In this document: one piece after another, positions 42,845-55,954 of the stretch
Position numbering within the stretch: position 1 is the first letter of the stretch
Layout: every line of letters begins with the position of its first letter
Assembly: GCA_021399445.1 (NCBI GenBank)
Contig: JAJTUQ010000001.1
Span: forward strand, 1,984,001-2,048,000
Direction of reading: 5' to 3'
DNA length: 64,000 nt
Source: Xylogone sp. PMI_703
Lineage: Eukaryota; Ascomycota; Leotiomycetes
The notes under the pieces: model-generated
Told to the model about the DNA's origin: nothing
The model's database searches: none
The model's input: the letters and a program-made list of their open reading frames with translations, nothing else
Translations under genes and position numbers: made by a program

Positions 42845-45800
42845 GTAATGGGAGGAAATGCTCGGTGATTTGTGATTTGTGATTTGCTGTGGGTTTGATC
42901 TAGGGGTAAAATTGTGTTATTTTACTTTGTTATATTGGAGCTTTTGGCTCTTCTTTGCTATCTGCTTTGTATTTTAGAGAGGGAGAGATATTGCTCTGTA
43001 CGGGAATATTTTGCTCCGAATTACGAGAATCTGAATCATAATCTGGTATTCTTCCATATTTTGCTAACAATAAGCTTGTGACATACCATTATAATCCGCA
43101 CACCACATAATCCAGCCCTATCTGACATTATTGTAAGATTCTCTAAATCCAGTGAGCCCCTATTGGCTGTTTCGTGACTGACGAGGAACTATAATCCAAT
43201 CAAATAAACTTTCTAGGATGGTGAGATTCCCACGTGGTTTTTTTCTTCGGATGCCAAAAGGCCCGGATGATTCCAAGCAACAGGCAAAGGGCCTCGGTCT
43301 AGATGTCAATTATCCAGAAAAGGAAATAAGAAGGGAAGAAGAAGGGTATCCACGGCATAATATTGTACGTAAGGAAAGGAAAATGTTGAAGAAAAGAAGC
43401 CTCCAAAAAAAGCCTCTAGAGTCGAAGATAGCATAGGGGGGTGTGAGGGATCTGAGGCTTAGTTATCAATAGGGTTCTTCTCCCAGATGATTGGGGTATT
43501 TGGACAAAGCCATCATTCTTTCTCAAAAAAGCTCGAGAAAGAAACTTGGATATTCCTGCTTTAACTATTAGACTGGTTCTCTAGTAAGTCATGTAGCCCA
43601 TCCTCTTGCATCTTTCTGCTTCGGACTTGGCTTCACTATAGGTTCTCTTTCTTTCGTCCTCTCTACATTCCACATGCACATGGTTTTAGCTCTTGGGCTT
43701 TGGCGTCTCCTCTCTGTCCACTGCAAACCGCGCATACTGCACCTTCTGCACATACCGTACACTGACTGGTAGCGCAGATCCCCACCAAACCACCCCGCCT
43801 CACTTCTTCATGCAAGCCACGCTATGCAAGGCAGTTGAGAGGCAAGAGATCGCAGCACCGCAGCATCGCAGCGCAGCAGGAGAATGGGATGAAGGGTGGG
43901 TGGAGGAGGATTGGGGGAACGGGAATGGAGGAAAAGAACGACGATGGTCCGGGCTGGTTATCCGAGAGATGTTTCGGTACATGTTTAGAGTATGTGAGTG
44001 ATGTGCTGATGTGGGTAATCTCCAAAGTTTTTGCTTTTTCTGAGGTTGATTGCGCCTCGCTGTGGGCGTTGATACCGTACCGATTTGAATGCTTATTTCT
44101 AATTAGGGTCGGTTTTTTATAGGTACATGTCTCCACATTCGATCTTACTGTACTCTGCTGTAGCGATATTCTTTTCGACTTCTCTTTTCGACGTCGCGAT
44201 GGTGTTTTCTCCTAGTAATTGCAGGAATGGTTCGACTCACTTTAGAAATTCAAGACATGGAACCCTCGGATTGATCGGAGATCTTTTGCCAAACCTGATT
44301 GTTCTGCTATCCACCGTCATATTTGCTTCGGGAACGATTATAGCAGTGGAAATGCGACTCTGGAGATAGTTGTGGAGGCTCTCTGCACCGTGTTTTCTTG
44401 TTTACGAGGCCATGGCTTTGAGACAAAAGGGACAGAAGGGCACAAAGGCAGTGTGAGGGTGTGCAATAGTTCGGGTTAGAGTGAAACAGTTCTAGGCACT
44501 CGCGTTTTCACATGATAAACTCCAGGGCCTGGTCTTCGATCACTTGGACACGGGCATCTTAAACATCGATATTTGGATTCCACATTGGGGTTTTTGCTGC
44601 CTCGCCGGACGCTCGCGATGGAGGGTTTCTTGCTCCGGAGGTCACGCCGCCAGTAGTAGGTGGACATCTCTTAATGCCGAGCAAGGTTGCTTGGGTAGTC
44701 GCTGGTGATGTGCAAGTGTGGCTGCTCGCTTGAGGCGGTGGAAGTTGATCCTGATCTTGATCTCTCTCGGAGATAGAGCGCGATGGTGTGCAAAGGGTGG
44801 ATATGGGCAAAGCGGTTGGTGATGATCAGGGAGCACGGAGGCTGGAGGGGTTACTGTTGTTTCGCAGCACACACCATTGACACCCTTGTGGACTACCTTA
44901 ATTTTTGCAGTGCTCGACGCCATCATCCGCGCTCGACATGCGGTGGAGCACTTCTCCGGGATGACATTTTCCACCACCAGAACTCAAGCAGACCATACCA
45001 TACTATCTCATCCTAATGCGGATGCATGGCAAGACATGACAAGAGGGCCGCCGAATAAAACAAGGCAATGTCGAGTAAGCCAGGCTCAGCTCAGCTCAGC
45101 TGGCACAGCACGAGTGCACGCGGTCGTCCCGATTCCACAAAAAAAGACGGAGAGAGTGGGAGATGCAGGTGCATCATCTGATGCTGAATATGGTAATCAC
45201 CTCTCCAGCAGACAGAACGCGCACTCGGGTCGACCATTCCATGCCTGGACAGTGGCGGGCTACTAAAATGTCCGAGGCGCGACTGCCAGCGCTATTTGAG
45301 GTATGGCATACGTAGGATTACTTCGTACTACTGTACATCGCAGGAGGAGTCCCTTCGTTTGGGATCCTTAGCTCGCCGTGGGAAGTGGTACCGTAGTGGT
45401 AGTGGTAGCTGGTTGCTACCGCGCTCCATATCCAGTGTACTGTATCGCTACAGTAGCAATAACAGAGGAGAACGTGAGAGGCTAGGGTGAAACACAACAC
45501 CACCTGCAGCGCGTCTTATTTGTAATCGCCGCAGGTCATATTGACACTACTCTGGAGCTTTTTGGACATCGGGTGCCTGGATGCTGGAAGAACACGGGTG
45601 CACATCCGGAAGAGGGCAGAGGAGCAGAAGAGCGAGAAGAGCGAGAAGCGCGCAGACAGAGATGAGAGGAGCTAAGAAAGCAAGAGAGAAGATACAGTAA
45701 GTACAGTAAGAAAAAAAAGCCCCAGGGTCGGCAGATTGGCACGGTTGCGATAAGGATGACAAGGAACTTTTGCAGTTGAGGCCTTTCCACCGGGCTCACT

Positions 45801-47800
45801 ATTACTGCTTTGCTCCGGATTTGGCACGACGAGCAGGATCACGAGATCAATACGGTTCCAGGCGCGCTGTCTCCCCACGGCAGCATTCGCACTGCCATGC
45901 ACCGTAACGGGGAATGGAGACGGCGCCGAAAAGCCCATCATATCGTCACTGGTCACCACAGCCATTGGGGAGTCCATGCGCGTAAGAAATCGCTCGCCGG
46001 TTGCAATTTGGGATCTGGAGCCCTCTCCTGCGGTTCGTACTGCGACTTTGTCATCTGGTCCTGTGCGACGCTGGGCATATTACCGTGCCGTACCGTAGAG
46101 TACAGTGCTACCGTATGGCACTGTAGCCAGGCCTGTGCGGTATCAACGCCCTACCTGCCCTAGCCTGGGGTTTCCACACGCCTTCTGCCTCTCCCTCCCG
46201 TTGCGGATCCTACCGAACTGTCCGCAAAAGCGCTCACCCGTTCCAACGCGCCTTTACCCGGTTCCACTTGGTGCTAAGCTCGCGCCCGAGGATTCGAAGA
46301 TTTGATGCTGCTGGCTGGGGCGCTTGGCTGGGTCTCGTCTGGTCTGGTTGGGTTTGGTGAGGTCTGATTGTTCGGCCTGATCTGCCCTCATTGTGCGCAT
46401 GCAGCATCCAGAGAAGTGGACTTTGCGCCTGTACCTGGACCTGGACCTGGACCTGGACGTGCGCCTGTATGGTACCGGTACCTTCGCTCTTCACTTTTTA
46501 CCGTACCGTACCTGTCAGTGGAATGTGGGATGCGGCGGCTCACGGCTTACCGTACCAGCGAACACCCGACCTAGCTTGGAGCTCCTCCCACGGCTTACCC
46601 CAAGATCATATACAGAACCACTACACCTACGTAATGAACCGTCCGGTCTTATCGGGTCGAGACGATGACGATGACGGCCGGAGCTGACACTGGGGACCGC
46701 ACGGGTACCATACGGCTACCATCACCGCGTTATCTCCACGAGGGATGCAGCAGCAGCAGCAGCAGAAGGGAAGGGAGCAGGGAGCAGGGAGAGAGCCCGT
46801 CAGGCAGGGACTTGAAGAAGAGGGCCAGAGGAAGGGCCCCCATGGCTGAGCGGGCGGATAGCGTCATTGCGGCCCTTCTCGACGCTGGAGCCCCTCGTTG
46901 GCACGCTGGATGCTGGGAAACACACCGTGCTGGGACCGTAAAGTGCAGTACTGCAGGGCTACCTCGTGCGAACCTCCTGGAGCTATGGGACTGCAGTGTG
47001 CCTTTAATGTATCTCTGATGTACCTTGGATGTACCACTACAGTAGCTTTGCAACGTGCGCAGCTGCACCCCCCAATCTGCCAGACACGAGCCCCATCCCT
47101 TGCTCTTTTCCCCTCTCTCTGGCACATTTGGCACCCACGGCGTCCCCTTGCGGACGAGGGACGCCCTTCTTCTGGTCCTGCACGGGACCACGACCTGAAC
47201 TGCGGTGCTTTGCTCTCGACGACCAGCTTTCTTGCGAAGCTACTAATAGAGTAATCCACCAGCTACCGAACCCGACCACCACCCTCCCACGACCCACTCG
47301 CTACCCTTCACCGATTCATAGCAAAAAGCACCAGCCTTCCTCCTGCTTCCTGCTCCCCATCTCACTCATTTACTTACAACCTGCCATCCCCAAATTTTCT
47401 TTCCAAATCTGCCTCTCCACCTTTTCTGACTCGGCCATCATTGACGACGCGGCCCCACGGTCGGCCCTCTCGTTGGATGTAGCTGCTTTCTGCTCCCCCA
47501 GGCGCCCTTTCCGAAGTTCTTCATCCGTTTTTCTACTCCACCTCCTTCTCCATATAACCCTCATCTCGAACCACAACCTCTTCTTTTTCTTTTTCGGCAG
47601 CGACTCGTTTTCTCCAGCCACTTTTGCCCACTTGCAACCTCGGGCCCCGCTTTGACTGCCTCCTCGAACCCCGCGCAATTCTTTCAGGCATACATCTCGA
47701 CGACAAAAACCTCATTATCGCTCGAGTTTTCTTTCCCGCTCTCCCACGCTCAGCAACGGCCCCAGTGCCTCGTTGTGGTCCTGGAGTCGACAGCAGCGTC
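42845..47800. other. Gene-poor GC-rich intergenic region, 5 kb
   Basis: Between HOP2 and the CCCH gene; no gene supported. A 72-codon Lys-rich frame (43218-43436) is the best small candidate but is unconvincing. Features: TACNGTA palindromes at 43,754, 44,073, 45,388, 45,440-45,456, 45,691-45,706, 46,081-46,117, 46,471-46,558; (CTGGAC)n about four copies near 46,435-46,456; GCTCA repeats near 45,087-45,101; CAG run near 46,748-46,766; from 47,270 to 47,620 a strongly pyrimidine-rich stretch, likely the long untranslated leader of the CCCH gene. Confidence 0.5.
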
Positions 47801-49928
47801 ATGAATGCCACTATGACCACCGAGTATCGACATCTGAGCAGCAGCAATCTCAACATTCCGAACGGCCTCGGCCCCCAGAACAGTGCCGTGAGTAACGGGC
47901 AGCCGCAGATGATGGCTCCTATGGTGGGCGCGCCGCGATTCGAAGGACCACGCAGTCCACCGGCAAAACAAAGTACGTTCCCCGTGCATGAACATCGTGT
48001 CTGAGCTGGCGATGGCAGCCTGTTCCTGATCTGTCTGTTGTTTTCTTTTTCTTCGTTCTTTTTCACTGACGTAGCCTTGCGTGCGGTGACAGATACCTCT
48101 CACGTTCCATGCAAATTCTTCCGGCAGGGTGCGTGCCAGGCTGGCAAAGCATGTCCTTTCAGCCATGACCTGGCAAGCACGGCTGATAATATCTGCAAGT
48201 ACTTTGCAAAGGTGAGTCAAAAATAATAATAATTGGATCGGCTGCAATTGGGAGGGGCAGTCGCGAAGGCTCTGCACGACAGCTGGACTTGGGGCTAATG
48301 CGTTTCCTACAAAATCACAGGGTAACTGCAAATTTGGTCACAAATGCGCCAACATCCACGTCCTTCCCGACGGTCGGCGAGTACAATACGGCAAAGGTGG
48401 CCCGATTGGCATAGGTGCGCCCTTGAATATCGGCGGACGACAGAATCCAGATCCCTACCACGGACAGAGTTCCCTCACCAGCTCCTTCATTCGTGCCAAT
48501 GTTGCTCCTCCGACTCCCTTCAGTCCTCAGTACTCGCCTTTCCAGACCCAGGATGAAAATTTTCCTACTCAGAATGGACGGCATCAGAGCATAGACATTG
48601 GTGTTGGGGTTCCTTTGATCGATACCACTACGTATACCTCACACCAGAGCTCAGCTTACGGGTCGCCAAGGGAGGAGGAGATGAGTCGGTTCGGCTTGGG
48701 CATGTCTCCAGCTACCAAGGGACTGAGCGTGTTGGATGCTCCATTACCCGCTTCCTTTGATAGTAACGGCGTCTCCTGGATTGCCAGACACGGTCCCATT
48801 GCCTCGTCCGTGCCATCCAAGTTCGGCCTCGAATCTCCACCTCCTTCCCTGGGTGCAGCAAGGGATGGTAGAACCTCGGAAGCCCTCAAGAATCTACACA
48901 GTTCTGCTTTTGGGGATGATACCCGCGACCGTTTCAACGGCATTGCTGCCTCCCCACCGGCGCCACCTGCAGAAGAATATTTTGGTAAGCGTATGATGCA
49001 CTCTCATCGCCTTCCAAAGAACAAGGTCATGTCCGCCAGCCTCCCCAAGGCAATCGACCAGGACTGGGAAGCAGCATTCACATTTGAAGAAGATTATCTT
49101 CCCGAGACCTTGAAAGATCTTATGACGCCCCAAGAAAAGGCTCGCCGTGGTTCTCGTGTGGATATTGATGACTTGGGTCGGTTTAACCATACCGGAAGCG
49201 GAACTGGCACGCCAAATAATGAATCAACCAGCAAATTCGGATCGCCCTCGAATGCAAGCCCGTCACGATGGGGTCCACTATTTCAACGACATCAGCAGCA
49301 GAAAGAAGAAGAGGAAAGGGCCGCCGCACTGAGAGGCTCAGCATTTGGTCATGTGGGATCTCCACTTCGGAATTCTTCCCTCCACGCTGACATATCAAGC
49401 ATTACAAGCACCGCCTCCGGCACACGGCCCATCGCCCGTCCTACAAATAGCTCTGGAGACTCCTCACCCTACCTCGCCTCTCCACCTCGCTCATCCTCCA
49501 TGTCAATTATCAGCCAGCAATTGCAACGCACACGGATCTCTGGCTCTGAAGGCCCCAGTATCCACCCTACCGCAGCATCCCGGACACCAATTGGTGCAAG
49601 TGCACCACGATCAGGCCTAGAGAGACAAGTGAGCTCAACCATCTCAACCATCTCAAGCACGAGATTCACGACTCCAATCGACGAGGAGCAAGGAGTTTTC
49701 AATATGGACGGGGTAGAAGATGAAGAAGTTAAAAAAGGAAACGAGAAAAAGAAAGATTTGTCCTGGAGTTTGAATGGAAGTTCGAGCAGTAGAGCTAATA
49801 ATTTTGGAGTAATTGGAAGAAAGAGTAGCACAACAACTGCCACAACACCTGCCACGACTACAAGCAACGGTACTACGAGTGGCATGAATGGAGCAAACTC
49901 GCTCGCAGAAACCATGCTTGGGAGGTGA
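47801..49928 (+). CDS. Tandem CCCH zinc-finger protein, Lee1-like
   Basis: Predicted RNA-binding protein with two CCCH fingers, similar in layout to yeast Lee1. Exons 47801-47972, 48093-48211 and 48321-49928 give 632 aa. Finger 1 has C64, C72, C78, H82 and finger 2 has C92, C100, C106, H110, both of the C-x7-C-x5-C-x3-H type, separated by nine residues; intron 2 cuts finger 2 after KYFAK. The rest is Ser/Pro/Thr-rich and disordered, with conserved islands YGSPREEEMSRFGLGMSP, HRLPKNKVMSASLPKAIDQDWEAAFTFEEDYLPETLKDLMTPQEKARR and WGPLFQRHQQQKEEEE, which I associate with this fungal family. It may regulate mRNA stability or splicing; no target is known from sequence. Long GC- and CT-rich upstream DNA. 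Confidence 0.88.
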
Positions 49929-51825
49929 AGAGCCTAAGAGCCTTTTCCTGGGCATTTAGAAATTGGATAGAAACAGGGATATATTGCGAGGTGGTGAACT
50001 TTTGGCGACTGAAGAATGGAAAACAGAGTGAAAGGAATCTATGTCAGACGAACACCATCTAAATTAGGACTCTTACTTAAATGTCCCAAGGAATGAGAAG
50101 ACACAGAAACCATAGCAGAACAGAACAAAATTGGACGGCCATCCGAGCTTCTAGGTACACAGCACAGGCGCATAGGTACTCTTTCCTGGGGTTTTCGGCG
50201 TTGGATCACAGGCTTTTGTTACGATCCGCATCCTTGCATCCTAACTCAGACCTCGGCATGCAAATGCAACTTCGATTGTTTAAAGGGAAAAAAACTGGGA
50301 ATAAGAAACAAAAACGACTCTACAGCCTCCCGTCGGGATTCGCAACTGTACCATATAAAAACCATACGGAAGGACGCGAAGTTTACAAAAAACAATTTCA
50401 TTTTTTACGCGGGGAGTAAGGGCTAGGAAACGAAAGCAAATGAACAACAACGGCAAACGAAAATGGCACGGCATAATTTCATCTTTCTCTGATTTTCAGG
50501 GGCATGACTTTTGGATTATTTCCCTTTAGGAGTTGGTTATGAAGGAATAAATAAACATATATGACAGGAAATCTATTATCCCCCCTATTTCATATTTTAC
50601 ATCTGCATCAACTGTTACCCTGGAGTCAACGAGACATCATATATATGTCTCGGGCCCCGTTTTGGTTCATTGTTATGACTCGGCTTAAGGTGTTTTTGTA
50701 TTTACAATGCATAGGAATAGCAATGAGATATGACCCCCATTTCACTTTTGTAACAATGCATCCTTTTATCTATATATGCAATTGCTCCGTTAAGAGACTC
50801 TTTAGACGGAGAGATTATACCACTAGATGCTTTTCGTACGGACAAGTAAGAGTGGACACTTGTTAGCTAAACAGCAACTCGCATATAGACTACATGGAAA
50901 TAATCTAAACGTATCACTATCTACTGACAGTCTGGCCCTCGTAACATCTCAATAAGGCAAAAGCAATGCAGAGCTTCTTTCCACATCTTCTATTCATGTA
51001 CCTCGCAAATCTCCAGAGCTATTGCACTTGTCGTGATTCCTTTTGAGAGTAGCAGCAAACAGGGAAGAAGCCTTCCCGAACCTCGGTACTTTGAGGGTAA
51101 GACCACAAAGTACCAAGGCAACTCTTCTCTCGAGGTATGGGAGAGCGGACAGGGTGCCCAGTTTGTCCTCAATCTATGGCCGTATGTGGTACATTTATAG
51201 GTAATATTAGTTTATGTATATGGTATCTGAAGCGGATGGAGGGAACAAATATACGGTTGTTAGCTTCAAAGGTAACACAAAAAAGTGATGATCACAAGTG
51301 ATGAAACAGCTTTGTCACAAATATTATCTCTAAGCTCAACGGATGTTTTGAAGAGGGATTCAGGAGTAAGAACATCGTCTACGTAGAAGACAAAAAATAT
51401 CGAGTTTCCGACCAATCCACCTCCCATCTTCAGCTTCAGTATCAGCATCAGCTTTGCACTCATTCTTGATTCAAATTCCGATCTCATATAATTCCCAAGC
51501 TAGCTCATCCATCCGTGATCCTGTCGTAAACGCCCATGATATATGCAAGGAACCCCTTAGAAAGAATCTCATGCATTTAAATAGTTTTTCAGTTTCCCAT
51601 CCCTAGTTTCACGCCACTGTCCGCCAAACGCCATGCTTCGATGCAAAATAACTAAAGAAAGTGAAGTCGAGTTAATGAAGTAGCTAGTAGTCTTGTAACA
51701 TGCCAGTGTTTCGACTTCGAATAACCTAGTGGAGGGATAGAGCGAATGTTTGCTTGCTTGCTTGTATGAAGTTTCAAGATACAAGTCAAACGTTCCACAT
51801 GTCTCCGGTAGGGACCAGATCTAAT
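49929..51825. other. Convergent intergenic region, 1.9 kb
   Basis: Between the converging CCCH and TAF12 genes. Short frames (up to about 112 codons) lack family features, complexity or splice partners. Probably 3' untranslated regions plus spacer. No RNA gene recognised. Confidence 0.45.
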
Positions 51826-53891
51826 CTAATCGCTACCCTTTCCGCCAGTAACCTTGGCAGCCTGGACAGCGCTCATCTTGGAAATCCAAGCTGGAGAAGG
51901 CTGAATCTTGCGGACAGTGCGGATTTCGTCGCTGGCATAGCCTGGGATGCGGATGTTGTAGCACCGCTCCAGTGTAAGCTGAATATCACGGATCTCAAGA
52001 ACCTTTGAACCGCGCTCCTTTGCGTTCTTGCATGCCGCATGAAGGACTTGGTCGACAAAGCAGTCTGCAACTGTGAGGATTGACTAATGGGGTAAATGTC
52101 AGTTTTAATCAGGTGAATTGGAGTGAACTGAGACGGATATGACATAACATATGGAGTTGCAGATATATTGAAAGATAAAGATGTCTGACAAGACTAATGA
52201 TAACACAAGAACAAGATAAAAGAACATACCTCTTCAACTTCGGCAGTCAAGCCACCAACATCTCCACCACCGGTAACTTGTCTAACAAGTTCGTCGAGTT
52301 TCTTCTTGCTCAGAACACGTTCACCTTCGCTCTCAAGGTTATATCCCGGAGTCTTTGGCAAGACAGGTTGTCCCATGACACCCTGTCCAGCATTGCTAGG
52401 TCCGCCAGAGTATGAAGGTCGTGCCTGAGCCATCGGAACAGGTTGTGGTGGTGCTGTTGCTCGTTCAGGTAACGTCTTGGGGATGGGCATTTTCGTCGTA
52501 ATAACGTTGGGAGTCTCGCGTGGAGGAACGTGGCCCATGACGTTTGGTGTGCCCGTGGCTTGACTACTTGAATAACTGCGTGCAGCACTCTGGAGTGCCG
52601 CTTGATGAGTGAGTGGTCTCGGGGGGCCAGCAGAAGAAGCAGATTGCGGCTGCCCGCTAGCGGTTGCCGCTGACTGTGGGATAGCGGATTGTGGAGAGTT
52701 ATTTTGAATTGGACGTGCAACAGCTGCTCCGGTGTTCAGTTGAGGTAAGACACCAGCTTCAGTTTTTATGTTTGTTACTGGTCCACTTTGAGGCTGGGTT
52801 CCATTTGGAACGGAAGGAACTCCTTGGGGTGGATGAGCCGGTTGTGGTACCTGCTGATTTTGGCCGTTCTGCTGAATTCCACTCTGCATCGGAGGCCTGG
52901 CAGCGCCCATTTGCTGGTTTCGTGCGGCTTCAAAAGCAGCAGTTACAGCTTGCGTACTCTGCAACGCAGGGTTTGTTACTGGAGTAGACATCTGAGGTCG
53001 AGGAGGTGCAGTTGTAGCTGGTGGTTGTCCTGCGTTATTCTGAGTAGCATTACCAGCTCCAGGTGCTTGTTGGTTTGCATTACCAGGTGCATTACTACCA
53101 GCAGCTCCATTTGCATTGCCAACATTGACAGCACTGTTGGAATTAGCTGCGGCGGCGCGCTGGTTTGCTCTAAAGCTCTCAACAAAGCCCTTTGCTTCAC
53201 CATGACTCTTTTGGATCGTTTCCTTTTTGATCTTATAATCTCTTTCTTCCTCCGCAGTCAGTGGATTTCCTTCTTGTTTCCTTTTCTCCACCATCGCATC
53301 CAAAGCCTTGACCCTGTTCTGCGCATTCTCCATCGCCAGCAGGCCCTTCAAATATCTGGACTTCGCGTCCTGGAGCCATTTCGCAGCCTCGGGAGTTCCT
53401 TGTGTGAGCTGTGTCGGAAGCACATATGGGAAGCTATTGACGTGATCCATCAACTTCTGCGGGATCTTTGCCTGAGCTGGTCTCGCTGCCTGTGCTGCTG
53501 CCGCAGCATTAGCAGCAGCAGCAGCGTTTTGGTTGGCAGCCCCGGCGTTGTCTCCCTGTGGCTGACCAGCCTGCTGGCTATTTGATCGCATCATGGCAGC
53601 CTCTTGCTGAGCGCGATATTGTTGGATCTTGTTTTGTAGGGTCTTTGAGAACTCGTAAAGTTTGCGCTTGGCTTCTTGGTGAATCGGTGTGTCGGCGCCA
53701 TTCTTTTCGACTTGGGTCCACAAGGATTTCAGACCAGCCTCCCACTTCTCCTTCTCCTGCTGAGTGAACTGATCGGGAAGTGTGCGCATATGCTCGGGCT
53801 TGTATAGCATTATCTGCGGTCGTTGCTGGGGTCTCTGCTGCGCACCAGCCTGTTGGCTCTGGGCCTGCTGGCCTTGAGAGCTATTGTCCAT
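51826..53891 (-). CDS. TAF12: TFIID/SAGA subunit Taf12
   Basis: Histone-fold subunit shared by TFIID and SAGA; pairs with Taf4 (TFIID) or Ada1 (SAGA). Exons 53891-52230 and 52083-51826 give 639 aa; the 146-nt intron lies inside the histone fold. The N-terminal two thirds is Gln/Ala/Pro/Asn-rich low-complexity with one conserved island ([38 protein letters not shown]). The fold reads [78 protein letters not shown], with the Taf12 marker [10 protein letters not shown] at its end, then a short tail. The start is the first ATG of a long open frame. Poly-Gln/Ala tracts are coded by mixed codons. The gene is convergent with the CCCH gene. Confidence 0.93.
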
Positions 53892-54946
53892 GATGAAGAG
53901 CTATGCTAATTCGACTGTATGAGAATGGTACGGCGTCAAAGATAGTTTCGCTATCGATGGATATTAGCGATAACGTGAAGCAAGAGACGGATTGAGCGAT
54001 CTAGATGAAGTTCTAGATGGTTATCAAGCTAGAGTTTGCTGAGCCAGAAGGGTAGTCGTCGATCGATTTTCTGAAAAGGGTTTAGGGAATGGCGAGCCGC
54101 TTCCGCTTCAGCCTCGTTCAAGGTACGCGATCGAGGTACCAGCACAGTCAAACCACAAATAATAACTGTCAGATTATATCTAAATAAGGAGCGGTATTAC
54201 ACTCATTGATCATAAATGGTTGCCCATGGTAAATTTATTTCCTATCTATATCCTTATCTAACATCATTAAAGGGTCTCCAATGTAACAAACGCGTCACGG
54301 TCCTAACGCGTTCTTTAAGGGTGTATGTAAAGACTTTTGATACAGTAGTTTCTACCTCATTTTCTCGCCTTTGTCCCTCTTCGTTTTATACCTCAATCAC
54401 TTTCTTATTTTGTCTTTCCTGCTCTCGTGTATGCATTACAAGAGAGTCTTTTTCTTAGTCCGGATATAATTTTGTTTGCAGAGGCCCATCCGTCGCCAGA
54501 TGTCTCACATTTTTGCTGTGAGAGCCTCTCGATTTTGTCTTTTTCCTGCGAGATTTTTCCCACCATGTGTTCCCAATAATACCCTCCCAAGATATGGAAA
54601 CAAGCACCATAGACAGACAAATGGATCAGGACAAATACATAAAAGTCACAAAGAAATGAAAACACAGCCATGTGTCCAGCACTGTCTAAGAAAGAAACGC
54701 AGACCGCAAAGAGAAACAAAAACAAACTCCCAATGTCTTCTCGAGAAGGACCAAACATGCTGCTTCTAAATGATATCCGCTGAAACAGGTCTCCTCCGTA
54801 GCGCTATGCAAAACAAAATCCAAGACAAGAGATCTAAGAAAAGAAAGGAAAAGAAACCCTGAGTCTCGAAGTCAAGCCAGAACCAAATGCGATCATAATA
54901 TCGTAGAGCTTATCGTAACATGCAATATCTTATCGCACTGTCAAGT
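53892..54946. other. Intergenic upstream of TAF12
   Basis: About 1.05 kb; the TAF12 promoter and the 3' end of the next minus-strand gene. Two ACGCGT words lie 16 bp apart near 54,290 and 54,305, about 400 bp upstream of TAF12. Minus-strand frames of about 117 codons show no family features. Confidence 0.4.
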
Positions 54947-55954
54947 TTAATCGTCATCACTGTCATCTTCATCCTCCTCGTCTTTTTCTTCGTCACCCGT
55001 GTCGACATCCATGTCCTGTACGTAGTAGGGAAGTTCCCGGCCGAAGCGCTGGGCAAGGACTTCGTCGCCTTCACCAATATCGAGGACGCTCTCACAGCTC
55101 TCTGGTTCTTCCAACTCCTCGATTCTGGGAGGCGGGTCATCGAAAATCAAACTCGTCCTGTCCCCGGCAAGTTTCCGGCGCAGCCGTCGTGCACTACTGC
55201 CCACCTCACTAACATCCAGATGCTGTGGTTGGAGGTCCTCATCGTCCGTATCGCTCCCAATGCTCTGTGACAGGGTTCTCTTCTGTGCGCTAACGCTCAG
55301 CCTTCTCTTGCGACGTTTCTCTTGCCTTCTTGCTTCCTGGCAAGCTTCGTATGAGGCATATGCAGACGAATCGTCACAGTCAAGATCGCGCATTCCTAGT
55401 ATAAAACTGGTATCAAGTTCGAAAGAGCGTTTGCCATTGACAGAACGAGTGGCCTCAGATTCGGCCTCTTCGTAGAGGTCTGGTCGGATGATGTCATCGT
55501 TATCGCTATCGTATTCCTCGTAGTCGCTCTCGCGGATTTCCTCTACTGTAAAATTGCCCTCTGATACCACACGTTCTTTCGGTTGCGGCGTCAATGGAGG
55601 TGGAGAGGAGCTCATGCGCTCGTCAGGTGACGAGGAACGAGAGCGCGGAGGAGTTCCAGAGGAAATAGAGTCGGGCGTCGAGGATCTAGGTGACAGATCC
55701 TCACTGCGCATACCAGAAGGTACGTAGTTGAAGAACTGGCCGTCGACGTGTGCTTTTATGGCGTATTCTCCATTGTTGTTATTCTGACCTTGGTCGAAGG
55801 CAGTCGAGAGTGGAAAAGGGAAAGGGATACCATGGCGGCGTGAGGTAGGAATTGGCTTCCCGAGAGGCACGAAAGTAGCAGTTCGTGGTGTCTCTGGTGG
55901 TGAAGATGGGTGTGTCTGCCGGGAAAAGTCGAGTATCGGAGTTGTAGGGCGCAT
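54947..55954 (-). CDS. Acidic, disordered fungal protein of unknown function
   Basis: Intronless frame of 335 aa. The N-terminal quarter holds short Pro-rich motifs (TPILDFSRQTHPSSPPETPRTATFVPLGKPIPTSRRHGIPFPFPL), then Ser/Pro stretches with many SP/TP sites (possible CDK or MAPK targets), an acidic block (EEIRESDYEEYDSDNDD), a basic segment rich in Arg/Lys (ARRQEKRRKRRLSVSAQKR) that could be a nuclear signal, and a tail of almost pure Asp/Glu. The composition suggests a nuclear, chromatin- or histone-binding role, but I recognise no domain. Length, consistent codon use and a clean ATG support a real gene. An upstream intron cannot be excluded. Confidence 0.75.
   Translation of the reverse strand: MRPTTPILDFSRQTHPSSPPETPRTATFVPLGKPIPTSRRHGIPFPFPLSTAFDQGQNNNNGEYAIKAHVDGQFFNYVPSGMRSEDLSPRSSTPDSISSGTPPRSRSSSPDERMSSSPPPLTPQPKERVVSEGNFTVEEIRESDYEEYDSDNDDIIRPDLYEEAESEATRSVNGKRSFELDTSFILGMRDLDCDDSSAYASYEACQEARRQEKRRKRRLSVSAQKRTLSQSIGSDTDDEDLQPQHLDVSEVGSSARRLRRKLAGDRTSLIFDDPPPRIEELEEPESCESVLDIGEGDEVLAQRFGRELPYYVQDMDVDTGDEEKDEEDEDDSDDD

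Noticed and set aside
43218..43436. 72-codon Lys/Arg-rich frame as a small gene
   Set aside because: Clean ATG but strongly biased composition, no family resemblance, no splice partner and no neighbour context; chance frame is as likely.
44559..44977. Minus-strand frame of 111 codons in the 43-48 kb gap
   Set aside because: No family features, overlapping equally long frames on both strands.
47029..47655. 208-codon frame upstream of the CCCH gene
   Set aside because: Pyrimidine-rich strand gives a Ser/Pro/Leu/Phe chain typical of an untranslated leader; matching frames are open on the other strand too.
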